Below, one piece after another: positions 18,263 through 27,293 of a stretch of 64,000 bases of DNA; position 1 is the stretch's first letter; the number at the start of each line of letters is the position of its first letter. A model generated the notes under the pieces. The model was given only the letters and a program-made list of their open reading frames with translations. It was not told the origin of the DNA and made no database searches. Source of the stretch: Herminiimonas sp. KBW02 (lineage in GTDB: Bacteria > Pseudomonadota > Gammaproteobacteria > Burkholderiales > Burkholderiaceae_D); NCBI RefSeq assembly GCF_003852535.1, contig NZ_QAJP01000003.1, forward strand, positions 434,001 to 498,000, written 5' to 3'. The position numbers were made by a program, and so were the translations under genes.

Positions 18263-18322
18263 TGCATAAGCCTTACCATGTAAGCGTCCTTGCCCCGTCC
18301 TGTTGCCATAAGGAGCCTTATC

Positions 18323-19549
18323 GTGAGCAGCCCACGTATTGCACTGGAAGATCGTTACTGCGCGCATAACTACGCACCGCTGCCGGTGGTGTTGAGCAAA
18401 GGGCGCGGCATCTGGTTATGGGATGAAGACGGCAAGCGCTATATGGACATGATGTCGGCCTACTCTGCTGTCAGCTTTGGTCATAGTCATCCCGATCTGG
18501 TCGCTGCGCTCACGCAGCAGGCAGGGCAATTGGCCGTGACCTCACGTGCGTTCTATAGCGATCAACTGGGCAAATTCCTGCAACTGCTGTGCGAGATGAC
18601 GGGCATGGCCCGGGCATTGCCTATGAATAGCGGTACCGAGGCAGTGGAAACCTCATTGAAGGCGGCGCGCAAATGGGCCTACCAGGTCAAGGGCGTGCCC
18701 GATCAACAGGCGCAAATTATTGTATGTGCGGGTAACTTTGCCGGACGCAGCACCACCATCGTCGGCTTTTCTTCGGAAGCACAATATCGCGCCGGCTTCG
18801 GCCCGTTTGACGGTGGCTTTGTGACCATTCCTTACGGTGATGCGGCGGCCCTCGAGGCGGCGATCACATCACGCACGGCAGCTTTTCTGGTCGAGCCGAT
18901 ACAGGGCGAAGGCGGCATCATCGTGCCGCCGGATGGCTATCTCGCGCAATGCCGCGAGATCTGTACCCGACGTAATGTCTTGCTGATCTGCGACGAAGTG
19001 CAAACCGGGCTTGGTCGTAGCGGACGCCTGCTGGCTTGCGACCATGAAGGCATCCGGCCGGACGGCCTGATCCTCGGCAAGGCATTGGGTGGTGGTCTAT
19101 TGCCGGTCTCGGCTTTTCTTGCGCGCAGTGATGTGATGGATGTGTTTACACCTGGTGACCACGGCAGCACTTTTGGCGGTAACGCTTTGTCCGCTGCTGT
19201 TGGTTACGCGGCCTTGTCGCTACTGCGCGATGGCGGATTGATAGAGGCGGCGGAGGCACGTGGCCAGCAATTGCGTGCCGGCCTGCATGCAATACGGCAT
19301 CCGGCGATACGCAGTGTACGTGGCAAGGGTTTGCTGATAGGGCTGGAACTGGACCCCGCTTTGATCTCGGCGCGCATTTTTTGCGAACGTCTGATGGAGA
19401 ACGGCGTCCTATCGAAGGAAACGCATCACACAGTGGTGCGCTTCGCACCGCCGCTGATTATCAGCGCGGATGAAGTCGATGCTGCCTTGCACATCATCGA
19501 ACATGTATTCGCCACTTTTCCGACCACACATATGGAGGTCTGCAAATGA
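18323..19549 (+). CDS. rocD: ornithine--oxo-acid (delta) aminotransferase
   Basis: 408 residues. A fold-type I class III aminotransferase converting ornithine plus 2-oxoglutarate into glutamate-5-semialdehyde plus glutamate. It has the PLP lysine K253 in LILGKALGGG, the LLICDEVQTGLGRSG motif, and the substrate-side DMMSAYSAVSFGHSHP typical of ornithine aminotransferase. The start is GTG 18323, because AAGGAG lies 7 bases before it; the TTG at 18290 has none. Its stop overlaps the next start by 4 bases (ATGA), so the two products are made together. Acetylornithine aminotransferase is less likely given the partner gene. Confidence 0.88.
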   Translation: MSSPRIALEDRYCAHNYAPLPVVLSKGRGIWLWDEDGKRYMDMMSAYSAVSFGHSHPDLVAALTQQAGQLAVTSRAFYSDQLGKFLQLLCEMTGMARALPMNSGTEAVETSLKAARKWAYQVKGVPDQQAQIIVCAGNFAGRSTTIVGFSSEAQYRAGFGPFDGGFVTIPYGDAAALEAAITSRTAAFLVEPIQGEGGIIVPPDGYLAQCREICTRRNVLLICDEVQTGLGRSGRLLACDHEGIRPDGLILGKALGGGLLPVSAFLARSDVMDVFTPGDHGSTFGGNALSAAVGYAALSLLRDGGLIEAAEARGQQLRAGLHAIRHPAIRSVRGKGLLIGLELDPALISARIFCERLMENGVLSKETHHTVVRFAPPLIISADEVDAALHIIEHVFATFPTTHMEVCK

Positions 19550-20430
19550 CAACAATCACGTCCATCGCGCCCGATACCTTCCTGATGTGCGCACCTGAAC
19601 ACTTTGAAGTTGCCTACATCATCAATCCCTGGATGGAAGGTAATGTCGCACATGGCGATCGCCTCACCGCACAGGGTCAATGGCAGGAGCTGAACCATGC
19701 GCTGCGCAGCGTGGCGCGGGTCGCTTGCATGCCGTCGGCAGCCGGTGTGCCGGATATGGTATTCACTGCAAACGGCGGTCTGGTGCTGGGCGATAAAGTG
19801 ATTCTGTCAGCGTTCAAACATGTAGAGCGGCAAGCGGAAGAAGCGCACTTTGCTGCCTGGTTCGCCGCGCGTGGTTTGCAGGTGTTGCGCATGCCTGCAG
19901 GTTTGCCGTTCGAAGGTGCGGGAGATGCTTTGCTGGATCGCGGGAGTGAACTCTTGTGGCTGGGCCATGGCCATCGTTCGGATATCGGCTGTGCTGTTGT
20001 CATCGCCGACATACTGCAGATAGAGGTGCAGCCGTTGAAACTGGCCGATCCGCGTTTCTATCATCTGGATACCTGTTTCTGTCCTTTGCAGGGCGGTTAT
20101 CTGCTGTACTACCCCGGCGCTTTTGATGCTGCTGCGCAAGAACGTATCGCTGCGCGGGTTCCGGCGCATAAACGTTATGCGGTGACGCAGCAGGATGCAC
20201 TCAGCTTTGCTTGCAATGCAGTCAACAGCGGCAAACATGTGTTCCTGAACCAGGCGTCGCCAGCCTTGTGTACACAACTGGAACGCTGGGGCTTCACTGT
20301 GCAGCAAATTGCGCTGACCGAGTTCATGAAAGCAGGCGGTGCAGCCAAATGCCTGACCCTGAAAATGAACGAACCACGAGCCTTACAGGCCGGACATGGC
20401 CGCCTGACGGAGGCGACTGCCGCTCTTTAG
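19546..20430 (+). CDS. ArgZ-like arginine dihydrolase (amidinotransferase/DDAH superfamily)
   Basis: 294 residues of the guanidino-modifying (pentein) superfamily. Visible active-site parts: PDMVFTANGG (N76), PFEGAGDAL (E123), FYHLDTCFCPL (H173) and GGAAKCLTL with the nucleophile C269. The opening FLMCAPEHFEVAYIINPWMEGN resembles cyanobacterial ArgZ/AgrE, which turn arginine into ornithine, CO2 and two ammonia. N76 aligns with the Asn I recall as required for that dihydrolase activity (Asn71 in Synechocystis ArgZ). Coupling to ornithine aminotransferase by ATGA overlap, with GGAGG 8 bases upstream, makes ornithine the expected product. Alternatives are dimethylargininase or citrulline hydrolase. 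Confidence 0.72.
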   Translation: MTTITSIAPDTFLMCAPEHFEVAYIINPWMEGNVAHGDRLTAQGQWQELNHALRSVARVACMPSAAGVPDMVFTANGGLVLGDKVILSAFKHVERQAEEAHFAAWFAARGLQVLRMPAGLPFEGAGDALLDRGSELLWLGHGHRSDIGCAVVIADILQIEVQPLKLADPRFYHLDTCFCPLQGGYLLYYPGAFDAAAQERIAARVPAHKRYAVTQQDALSFACNAVNSGKHVFLNQASPALCTQLERWGFTVQQIALTEFMKAGGAAKCLTLKMNEPRALQAGHGRLTEATAAL

Positions 20431-20480
20431 CCCCTGTCGGCCCTTACTGCCCTGTTGCGGAAATGCTAAGTAATACATGG

Positions 20481-20516
20481 CAGTCAGCCCCGGAAACGAC
20501 TGGGGAGCGGGGCTTT
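20481..20516 (+). terminator. GC-rich terminator-like structure after the arginine operon
   Basis: AGCCCCG (20486-20492) pairs with CGGGGCT (20508-20514), followed by a short T run. The flanking CAGTC (20481-20485) can pair with GACTG (20498-20502), which would cross the first stem, so two structures compete or form a tight pseudoknot. It probably ends the rocD operon before the metH promoter. Confidence 0.45.
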
Positions 20517-20520
20517 GGCG

Positions 20521-20580
20521 TATAATTTATCCTTAGTTTTCATACACGTACAACCCGGCGCAGCCTGTGTCCGGGTTTTT
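20521..20580 (+). promoter_or_regulatory. metH promoter (-10) and leader hairpin with T run
   Basis: A perfect TATAAT (20521-20526) could be a -10 element; no good -35 is visible. About 26 bases on, AACCCGG (20552-20558) pairs with CCGGGTT (20571-20577) across a 12-base loop and runs into TTTTTGTCTTT, the form of an intrinsic terminator. It stands 46 bases before metH. If the promoter is real, the hairpin lies in the metH leader and could attenuate transcription. Otherwise it is a second terminator of the upstream operon. Confidence 0.45.
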
Positions 20581-20625
20581 GTCTTTATGTGGCTGAACCG
20601 ATAACGAATAGATAAAGAATTAAAG

Positions 20626-23600
20626 ATGAAACGCGACGCACTCTGCCCTACCGAAGTTCTCCTGCGCGACCTGATGGCACGCCGCATCCTGATCCTGGAT
20701 GGCGCGATGGGAACCATGATTCAGCAATACAAGCTGACGGAAGAGGATTATCGCGGTACGCGTTTCGCCGACTTCTCTGTTCCGGGCAAGGAACTCTTCG
20801 TCAAAGGCAATAATGAATTGCTGTCGTTGACACGTCCCGACGTCATCAGCCAGATTCATGAACAATACCTGGCGGCCGGTGCCGACCTGATCGAATCGAA
20901 TACTTTCGGTGCGACCACCGTGGCGCAAGACGATTACCACATGGGTCACCTGGCCTATGAAATGAACGTCGCTTCGGCGCGCCTCGCACGTGCCGCCTGC
21001 GATAAGTATTCGACACCGGACAAGCCGCGTTTTGTCGCGGGCGCACTCGGACCTACACCGAAGACTGCGTCGATTTCACCTGATGTGAACGATCCTGCTG
21101 CGCGTAACGTCACCTTTGATCAACTGGTTGCTGCCTACCTGGATCAGACACGTGGTCTGGTCGAAGGCGGCGCCGACGTGCTGCTGGTCGAAACTATTTT
21201 CGATACCTTGAACTGCAAGGCCGCGCTGTTCGCGATTGATCAGTTCTTCGAAGAATCCGGCAAGCGTTTACCTATTATGATTTCCGGCACGGTGACTGAT
21301 GCATCGGGCCGTATCCTGTCCGGTCAGACCGTTCCTGCGTTCTGGCATTCGATTCGTCATGCGAAGCCGCTGACCGTCGGTCTGAACTGCGCACTTGGTG
21401 CTGCGCTGATGCGTCCGTATGCGGAAGAGTTGTCGAAGATCGCCGACACCTATGTCTGTATCTACCCGAACGCGGGTTTGCCGAATCCAATGAGTGATAC
21501 CGGCTTTGATGAAACACCGGACGTTACTTCATCACTGCTGAAAGATTTCGCAGATAGCGGTTTCGTCAATGTGGCCGGTGGTTGCTGCGGTACCACGCCG
21601 GATCACATCAAGGCGATTGCCGACACTGTGAAGACCATCGCGCCACGCGTGATACCGACGGTAGAGCCGACCCTGAAATTGTCCGGCCTGGAGCCTTTCA
21701 TCATTGATGACCAGTCCCTGTTCGTCAACGTCGGTGAACGTACCAACGTCACCGGCTCCAAGGCATTCGCACGTCTCATCATCAACGAGCAATACGATGA
21801 AGCATTGGCAGTTGCGCGCCAGCAGGTAGAAAACGGCGCGCAAATCATCGATATCAACATGGATGAAGCGATGCTGGATTCGCAGGCTGCGATGTCGCGC
21901 TTCCTGAACCTGGTTGCCTCCGAGCCGGATATCGCACGCGTGCCTATCATGATCGATTCGTCGAAGTGGTCGGTGATCGAAGCAGGGTTGAAATGCGTGC
22001 AGGGCAAGGCTATTGTCAACTCGATTTCGATGAAGGAAGGCGAAGAAAAATTCCTGCATGAAGCCAAGCTGTGCCGTCGCTACGGTGCGGCCGTCATCGT
22101 CATGGCCTTTGATGAACGTGGCCAGGCCGATACCTTCGAGCGCAAGATAGAAATCTGCGAACGCGCTTACTGGCTGCTGGTGAATAAAGTGGACTTCCCG
22201 CCGGAAGACATCATCTTTGATCCGAATATTTTTGCGATCGCAACCGGTATTGAAGAACACAATAACTACGCAGTTGATTTCATTAACTCCGTACGCTGGA
22301 TCAAGGAAAACCTGCCGCACGCAAAAATCAGCGGCGGTGTATCCAACGTCAGCTTCAGCTTCCGTGGCAATGACCCAGCACGTGAAGCAATACACACAGT
22401 ATTCCTGTACCACGCGATCAAAGCTGGTATGACGATGGGTATCGTCAACGCAGGTATGGTTGGCGTCTACGATAACTTACCGGCAGAATTGCGCGAGCGC
22501 GTCGAAGACGTGGTGCTGAACCGCCGCGAAGATGCGACTGAGCGCATGATCGAAATCGCTTCGACGTTGAAGGCTGGCGACAAGAAGGAAGAAGCCACGC
22601 TGGAATGGCGTAGCGGCACGGTGCAGCAGCGCCTGGCGCATGCGCTGGTGCAAGGTATTACGCAGTGGATCGTGGAAGACACCGAAGAAGCGCGTCAGGA
22701 ATTGCTGACCAATGGCGGTCGCCCTATCCATGTGATCGAAGGTCCGCTGATGGACGGTATGAACATCGTCGGTGACCTGTTCGGCCAGGGCAAGATGTTC
22801 TTGCCGCAGGTGGTGAAATCGGCACGTGTGATGAAGCAGGCGGTCGCGCATCTGATTCCGTTCATCGAAGAAGAAAAGCGTTTGCTGCAGGAACAGACTG
22901 GCATCGTCAGCAAACCGAAAGGCAAGATCGTCATCGCCACCGTCAAGGGCGATGTGCACGATATCGGCAAGAACATTGTGTCGGTCGTGCTGCAATGTAA
23001 TAACTTTGAAGTCGTGAACATGGGCGTGATGGTGCCGTGCTCTGAAATCCTGGCCAAGGCCAAGGAAGAGAACGCTGACATCATCGGTCTCTCCGGCCTG
23101 ATCACGCCGTCACTGGAAGAGATGGCGTACGTCGCGAAGGAAATGCAGCGCGATGAATACTTCCGTGGTTTGAAAATGCCATTGCTCATCGGAGGTGCAA
23201 CCACCAGCCGTGCGCATACAGCGGTCAAGATTGCACACAACTATGACGGCCCGGTCGTGTATGTGCCGGATGCGTCGCGTTCGGTTTCGGTTGCGCAATC
23301 GCTGCTGACGCCGGAACAGCGCGATGCTTACATCGCCGAAATCGCGGCTGATTACGAACGCATACGCGAACAGCATGCGAACAAAAAAGCCGTGCCTATG
23401 CTGACACTGGCAGAAGCGCGTGCGAACAAGATGAAGCTTGAGTTCAGCGGCAAGTTCGCGCCGGTTAAACCGAAATTCATCGGTCGCCGCGTATTCAAGA
23501 ATGTGGATCTGGCGACGATTGCTCAGTACATCGACTGGGGCCCGTTCTTCCAGACCTGGGATCTGGCGGGCCCTTATCCGGCCATCCTGACAGACGAGGT

Positions 23601-24384
23601 GGTGGGTGATGCGGCGACCAAGGTATTTGCTGAGGGTCAGGCCTTGCTGAAAAAAGTCATCGAAGGCCGCTGGTTGCAGGCGAATGGTGTGATCGCACTG
23701 TTGCCAGCCAATTCGGTGAATGACGACGATATCGAAATCTATACCGACGAAACCCGTACGAAAGTTGCGTTCACCTACTACGGTGTGCGCCAGCAAACCG
23801 TGAAGCCTGTGATCGATGGTGTCGCGCGTCCTAACCAGTGTCTGGCAGATTTCATTGCGCCTAAATCATCAGGTGTCGCCGACTACATCGGTTTGTTTGC
23901 GGTCACTGCAGGCCTCGGCATTGAGAAGTATGAAAAGCGTTTCGAAGATGCGCATGACGACTATTCATCCATCATGCTGAAGTCGCTGGCAGATCGCCTG
24001 GCGGAAGCCTTTGCCGAGCATTTGCACGAGCGTGTGCGTAAAGACTTGTGGGGCTATGCGCCGGATGAGCAGTTGCCGAATGAAGCGCTGATCAAGGAAG
24101 AGTACAGCGGCATCCGTCCTGCGCCAGGTTACCCTGCTTGTCCTGAACACACAGTCAAGAGGGAAATGTTCGACACCTTGCAGGCGGAAGAGATAGGCAT
24201 GATGCTGACCGATTCCTACGCGATGTTCCCGGGCGCGGCGGTGTCGGGCTTCTACTTTGCGCACCCGGAAGCGAAGTACTTTGTAGTCGGCAAGATAGGC
24301 GACGATCAGGTCAACGATATGGCAGAGCGTCGCGGTGTAGCCAAGGAAGATGTAGAGCGCTGGCTCGCACCTAATCTGTCCTGA
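20626..24384 (+). CDS. metH: cobalamin-dependent methionine synthase
   Basis: 1252 residues, full length and four-module. The homocysteine-binding domain (about 15-340) has zinc ligands C255, C320 and C321 in NCALGA and GGCCGT. The methyltetrahydrofolate domain (about 360-640) has [13 protein letters not shown]. The B12 domain (about 660-900) has the DVHDIGKN motif with the cobalt-ligating H778. The C-terminal SAM-binding reactivation domain (about 910-1250) has [12 protein letters not shown] and [14 protein letters not shown]. It makes methionine from homocysteine and 5-methyl-THF. There is no cobalamin riboswitch upstream that I can recognise; a hairpin leader is present instead. Confidence 0.97.
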   Translation: MKRDALCPTEVLLRDLMARRILILDGAMGTMIQQYKLTEEDYRGTRFADFSVPGKELFVKGNNELLSLTRPDVISQIHEQYLAAGADLIESNTFGATTVAQDDYHMGHLAYEMNVASARLARAACDKYSTPDKPRFVAGALGPTPKTASISPDVNDPAARNVTFDQLVAAYLDQTRGLVEGGADVLLVETIFDTLNCKAALFAIDQFFEESGKRLPIMISGTVTDASGRILSGQTVPAFWHSIRHAKPLTVGLNCALGAALMRPYAEELSKIADTYVCIYPNAGLPNPMSDTGFDETPDVTSSLLKDFADSGFVNVAGGCCGTTPDHIKAIADTVKTIAPRVIPTVEPTLKLSGLEPFIIDDQSLFVNVGERTNVTGSKAFARLIINEQYDEALAVARQQVENGAQIIDINMDEAMLDSQAAMSRFLNLVASEPDIARVPIMIDSSKWSVIEAGLKCVQGKAIVNSISMKEGEEKFLHEAKLCRRYGAAVIVMAFDERGQADTFERKIEICERAYWLLVNKVDFPPEDIIFDPNIFAIATGIEEHNNYAVDFINSVRWIKENLPHAKISGGVSNVSFSFRGNDPAREAIHTVFLYHAIKAGMTMGIVNAGMVGVYDNLPAELRERVEDVVLNRREDATERMIEIASTLKAGDKKEEATLEWRSGTVQQRLAHALVQGITQWIVEDTEEARQELLTNGGRPIHVIEGPLMDGMNIVGDLFGQGKMFLPQVVKSARVMKQAVAHLIPFIEEEKRLLQEQTGIVSKPKGKIVIATVKGDVHDIGKNIVSVVLQCNNFEVVNMGVMVPCSEILAKAKEENADIIGLSGLITPSLEEMAYVAKEMQRDEYFRGLKMPLLIGGATTSRAHTAVKIAHNYDGPVVYVPDASRSVSVAQSLLTPEQRDAYIAEIAADYERIREQHANKKAVPMLTLAEARANKMKLEFSGKFAPVKPKFIGRRVFKNVDLATIAQYIDWGPFFQTWDLAGPYPAILTDEVVGDAATKVFAEGQALLKKVIEGRWLQANGVIALLPANSVNDDDIEIYTDETRTKVAFTYYGVRQQTVKPVIDGVARPNQCLADFIAPKSSGVADYIGLFAVTAGLGIEKYEKRFEDAHDDYSSIMLKSLADRLAEAFAEHLHERVRKDLWGYAPDEQLPNEALIKEEYSGIRPAPGYPACPEHTVKREMFDTLQAEEIGMMLTDSYAMFPGAAVSGFYFAHPEAKYFVVGKIGDDQVNDMAERRGVAKEDVERWLAPNLS

Positions 24385-24394
24385 AGCATATAGT

Positions 24395-24429
24395 CGCTGG
24401 CTGAACGGCTAGGTCCGTTCAGGCCAGCG
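24395..24429. terminator. bidirectional hairpin between metH and yafJ
   Basis: CGCTGGCTGAACGG (24395-24408) pairs with CCGTTCA and GCCAGCG (24415-24429), 14 base pairs with one bulged G and a 6-base loop. It overlaps the last codons of the convergent yafJ gene. No T run follows on either strand, but the position between convergent genes suits a shared terminator. Confidence 0.5.
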
Positions 24430-25186
24430 GCGTACCATCTATAAATACTTTCAGTTCTCCGCTTTTGAATGCTGTCCATGTCTCATTCGTGGTCAGCGGT
24501 TCAGTCACGATAATGGCGACGCGATCATTCGGCGTTGTCACTTCCGAGAAATTCACTTTCACATCTTCATCGCACAAGGTCGCTTCGGCAAACGGATGCT
24601 GGCGCACGATGTAGTGCAGATTGGTTGAGCAATGCGCGAACAGTGCGGAGCCGTCTGACAGCATCATGTTAAATGTGCCGTATTGCGCGATCTCTTTCGT
24701 CAGCTCGGCGATTGCAGCCGTCAATTGCGGCAGCATCGGCAAGGCATCGTCAAAGCGACGACGCAGCTCTTGCAGGATGTAGCAGAACGCAGCTTCGCTA
24801 TCCGTGGTGCCGACCGGCTGGTAAGGGCCGTTCAGTTCAGGATTGAAATCCTTCAGGTCGCCATTGTGGGCAAACACGAAGTAACGCCCCCATAGTTCGC
24901 GCACGAAGGGATGGCAGTTTTCCAGTGCGACACGACCCTGGGTCGCCTTGCGGATATGCGCGATGACATTCTTCGATTTGATCGGGTAACGGCGGATCAG
25001 GTCGGCGACCGGCGATTCAACCGCAGCCTGATGATCGACAAAGTGGCGCACGCCGGCGCCTTCAAAAAATGCGATGCCCCAACCGTCGTTGTGGATATCG
25101 GTACGGCCGCCGCGCGTGGCGAAGCCGGTGAAACTGAACACAATGTCAGTCGGGACATTGCAGTTCATTCCGAGAAGCTGGCACAT
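24419..25186 (-). CDS. yafJ: class II glutamine amidotransferase, YafJ family
   Basis: 255 residues of the Ntn-hydrolase glutaminase fold. The N-terminal Cys2 (MCQLLGMNC) is the nucleophile after Met removal. The glutamine-binding pieces are RGGRTDIHNDGWGIAFFEG, VIAHIRKAT and FAHNGDLKDF. It should release ammonia from glutamine, but no synthetase domain or partner is attached, and the acceptor is unknown. AAGGAAG precedes ATG 25186. Convergent with metH. Confidence 0.88.
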   Translation of the reverse strand: MCQLLGMNCNVPTDIVFSFTGFATRGGRTDIHNDGWGIAFFEGAGVRHFVDHQAAVESPVADLIRRYPIKSKNVIAHIRKATQGRVALENCHPFVRELWGRYFVFAHNGDLKDFNPELNGPYQPVGTTDSEAAFCYILQELRRRFDDALPMLPQLTAAIAELTKEIAQYGTFNMMLSDGSALFAHCSTNLHYIVRQHPFAEATLCDEDVKVNFSEVTTPNDRVAIIVTEPLTTNETWTAFKSGELKVFIDGTPLA

Positions 25187-25399
25187 TTTCTTCCTTAGTT
25201 AGGGTGGTCTGCCGGCTCAACAGCTTGTGGATACAAGGGCTTAGTGGGAACACCTGCAGATTTGCGAGGTGACGCAACTGGTATTGAAGAACGCGACGCA
25301 GTGACACATGGCTCAATTTTCACACAAAAACACAGCTTAGAGCGTTTGGCTTGAGCGCCTGGAGGCAGAATGATGTGGGATAGCCAGAGCGGCGAGTAA

Positions 25400-25422
25400 G
25401 GTGCTCCCAGAGAGGGAGCACC
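25400..25422 (-). terminator. strong hairpin after the first lipoprotein gene
   Basis: GGTGCTCCC (25400-25408), loop AGAGA, GGGAGCACC (25414-25422): a perfect 9-base-pair stem, 8 bases past the lipoprotein stop on the minus strand. There is no T run after it. Likely an mRNA end or stabilising structure. Confidence 0.45.
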
Positions 25423-25430
25423 GTGGTGCA

Positions 25431-26099
25431 TTATTTGGTTGAGCCTGATTTCAGTTCTGCAATTATGCGATCAATAATGTCGTTCGCATTTTCTGCCTTA
25501 TTGCCGTTTTCATCCCAGGCTTCTGTTTCTTCCGAACCTCGGTTAAGGGACTCGACGTATTTGGCTGCAGGCTTGCCGGATTTATACCAATATTCGAACC
25601 AGGTCTTTTGGCGATCCAGTGTGTAGGTCAGCGCCCGTTCGCCGCTGGGATAGTAGCCTTCACCTTGCCTGGTATCGCGGTCTGTATTATTGAATTTCTC
25701 TACTACCTTGCCATCAGGATAATAAAGTACGCCCGGACCTACGACCACATCGCTCTCGAAGCTGAATACGTGCAGGGGATCCTTGACCCAGAGTGGTGAT
25801 GATTGCGGCTGTTTGTTCTTCTGATAAAAGTCCTGGATCAGGAACAGGCCTTGGGCATTGCGTCCGAGCAGCACGCGATAGTAGCCATCTTCGACCGGAG
25901 TCTGAGAATACTGCGGGTCTATACGTGATGAGCCGCAACCGCAGCCTTGCATGGTCGGAGTGCGACTGAAATAACCTATGACGGGTTCAGTCGTTGTCAT
26001 CTGGGCTTTGATGTCCGTTGGTATTTGCGTTGTTGCGCACCCGCTCAGTGTGATGACGATGCCGATAAGTGTCAGGTAGAGGTAACGTGTTGATGTCAT
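25431..26099 (-). CDS. lipoprotein with YwqK/MORN-like repeats, copy 1
   Basis: 222 residues. A lipoprotein signal MTSTRYLYLTLIGIVITLSGC is followed by a domain unique to this pair (DGYYRVLLGRNAQGLFLIQDFYQKNK). Then come short repeats of the form YYPDGKVVEKF, YYPSGERALTY and YWYKSGKPAAKY, like the MORN-type repeats of YwqK proteins. It is probably anchored in the outer membrane facing the periplasm. ATG 26099 is preferred over the in-frame ATG at 26111. Aligning with copy 2, the later start falls in the same context (ATCAAYGGA... GTC ATG), while the earlier one is ACG in copy 2. Function unknown. Confidence 0.72.
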   Translation of the reverse strand: MTSTRYLYLTLIGIVITLSGCATTQIPTDIKAQMTTTEPVIGYFSRTPTMQGCGCGSSRIDPQYSQTPVEDGYYRVLLGRNAQGLFLIQDFYQKNKQPQSSPLWVKDPLHVFSFESDVVVGPGVLYYPDGKVVEKFNNTDRDTRQGEGYYPSGERALTYTLDRQKTWFEYWYKSGKPAAKYVESLNRGSEETEAWDENGNKAENANDIIDRIIAELKSGSTK

Positions 26100-26350
26100 G
26101 ACTGATTCCATTGATAGAGACTCATGTGCGTTTTGATCAGGGCATCATACTCAGTAATTCCTGATGAAAAAGCGGTGCCGCTAAAAGTAGAGTTTTCTTG
26201 TTGGCTCGGGAAACGGCGGATCAGCTCACCCACCACCGCTGCGCTGGCTGGCAGGTGATGGGTAAGAGGGAGTAAGTCTGCGCCTGTAAAAACGTGATGG
26301 CGTAACTATCGTTATGGATCTGGGTAGGATCGTACTGGCAGGACAGATGC

Positions 26351-27010
26351 TCAGGGTTCGGGGTCCATTTTCCTGGCGATATCGATGATGATGGCATCTA
26401 TGTTCTCGGTTTTATCGCCACTCTCATCCCAGGCTTCCGCATAGTTTAGTTGACCAGATGCGGATCGGCCGTATCTGGCGGCCGGCTTGCCGGACTGATA
26501 CCAGTATTCAAACTGGGTACCCGTATTGTCTTCTACGTATTTTGTTGCGCGTTGCCCGCTTTTATAAAAGCCTTCTCCGCTTCTGCTTTCCTTGTCGGTG
26601 TTAGTGAAGGTTTCCAGTATCTTGCCGTCAGGGTAGTACAGCGTTGCGGAGCCTATGATGATATTGCTATTGAAGTTAAAGATATCGTCGGGCTCTTTGA
26701 TCCACACCGGTGAGGATTGTGGGCGTTTATTCTTTTGATAAAAATCCTGAACCAGAAACAGACCCTCGGCATTACGTCCCAGCAGAACCCGGTAGTAGCC
26801 GTTTGGAACCGGCGTTAGCGAGTAGTTCGAATCCACTCCTGACGTGCAGTTGCAACTTTGTGCCGTCTCGCCATTGCTGAAATAGGCAACGACGGCCTGG
26901 CTGGTACTCATCTGCGCTTTGATTTTTGCAGGTATGGGTGTTGTTGAGCATCCCACCAGGGTGATGACGAGGCTGATGAGTGCCAGATGGAGGAAGCGTT
27001 TTGCTGTCAT
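26351..27010 (-). CDS. lipoprotein with YwqK/MORN-like repeats, copy 2
   Basis: 219 residues, clearly a paralogue of the next gene downstream (shared GYYRVLLGRNA, GLFLVQDFYQKNKRPQSSP, YYPDGK, EYWYQSGKPAARY, AWDESG). The lipobox is VITLVGC. The two copies differ most in the N-terminal Cys-containing segment (SCNCTSG here, GCGCGSS in copy 1) and in the C-terminal tail. GGAG lies 6 bases before ATG 27010. The pair arose by tandem duplication, since the leader regions also align. They may form hetero-oligomers or have diverged in partner. No named function. Confidence 0.72.
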   Translation of the reverse strand: MTAKRFLHLALISLVITLVGCSTTPIPAKIKAQMSTSQAVVAYFSNGETAQSCNCTSGVDSNYSLTPVPNGYYRVLLGRNAEGLFLVQDFYQKNKRPQSSPVWIKEPDDIFNFNSNIIIGSATLYYPDGKILETFTNTDKESRSGEGFYKSGQRATKYVEDNTGTQFEYWYQSGKPAARYGRSASGQLNYAEAWDESGDKTENIDAIIIDIARKMDPEP

Positions 27011-27293
27011 GACAATCTCCGTTGATATAAGGAATGCCAGTTGTATGTTGGATCAGGCGTATTGCCCGGTATTCCGCTCTGTCTCATTTGTTACACGGCA
27101 TGAGGCGAGATTGATGCCATGTCAAAGTCCGGTCACAATCGGCGACTAGCATGGCAGCAACTAACCCATATACAGGTGACGTATGCGCACTCGGGATTTG
27201 CTGATGCACGGCAGTACCGGTTTCGTGCAGGGCGCACGGGCTGACGGCGATATGGCCAGCCCTTTGCCCGGCGTGCGAGTATCATCTGTAAAC

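Noticed and set aside
20431-20625. Cobalamin or SAH riboswitch upstream of metH
   Set aside because: I looked for a B12-box-like stretch and for the SAH-element consensus and saw neither. Only a simple hairpin and a GC-rich stem are present.
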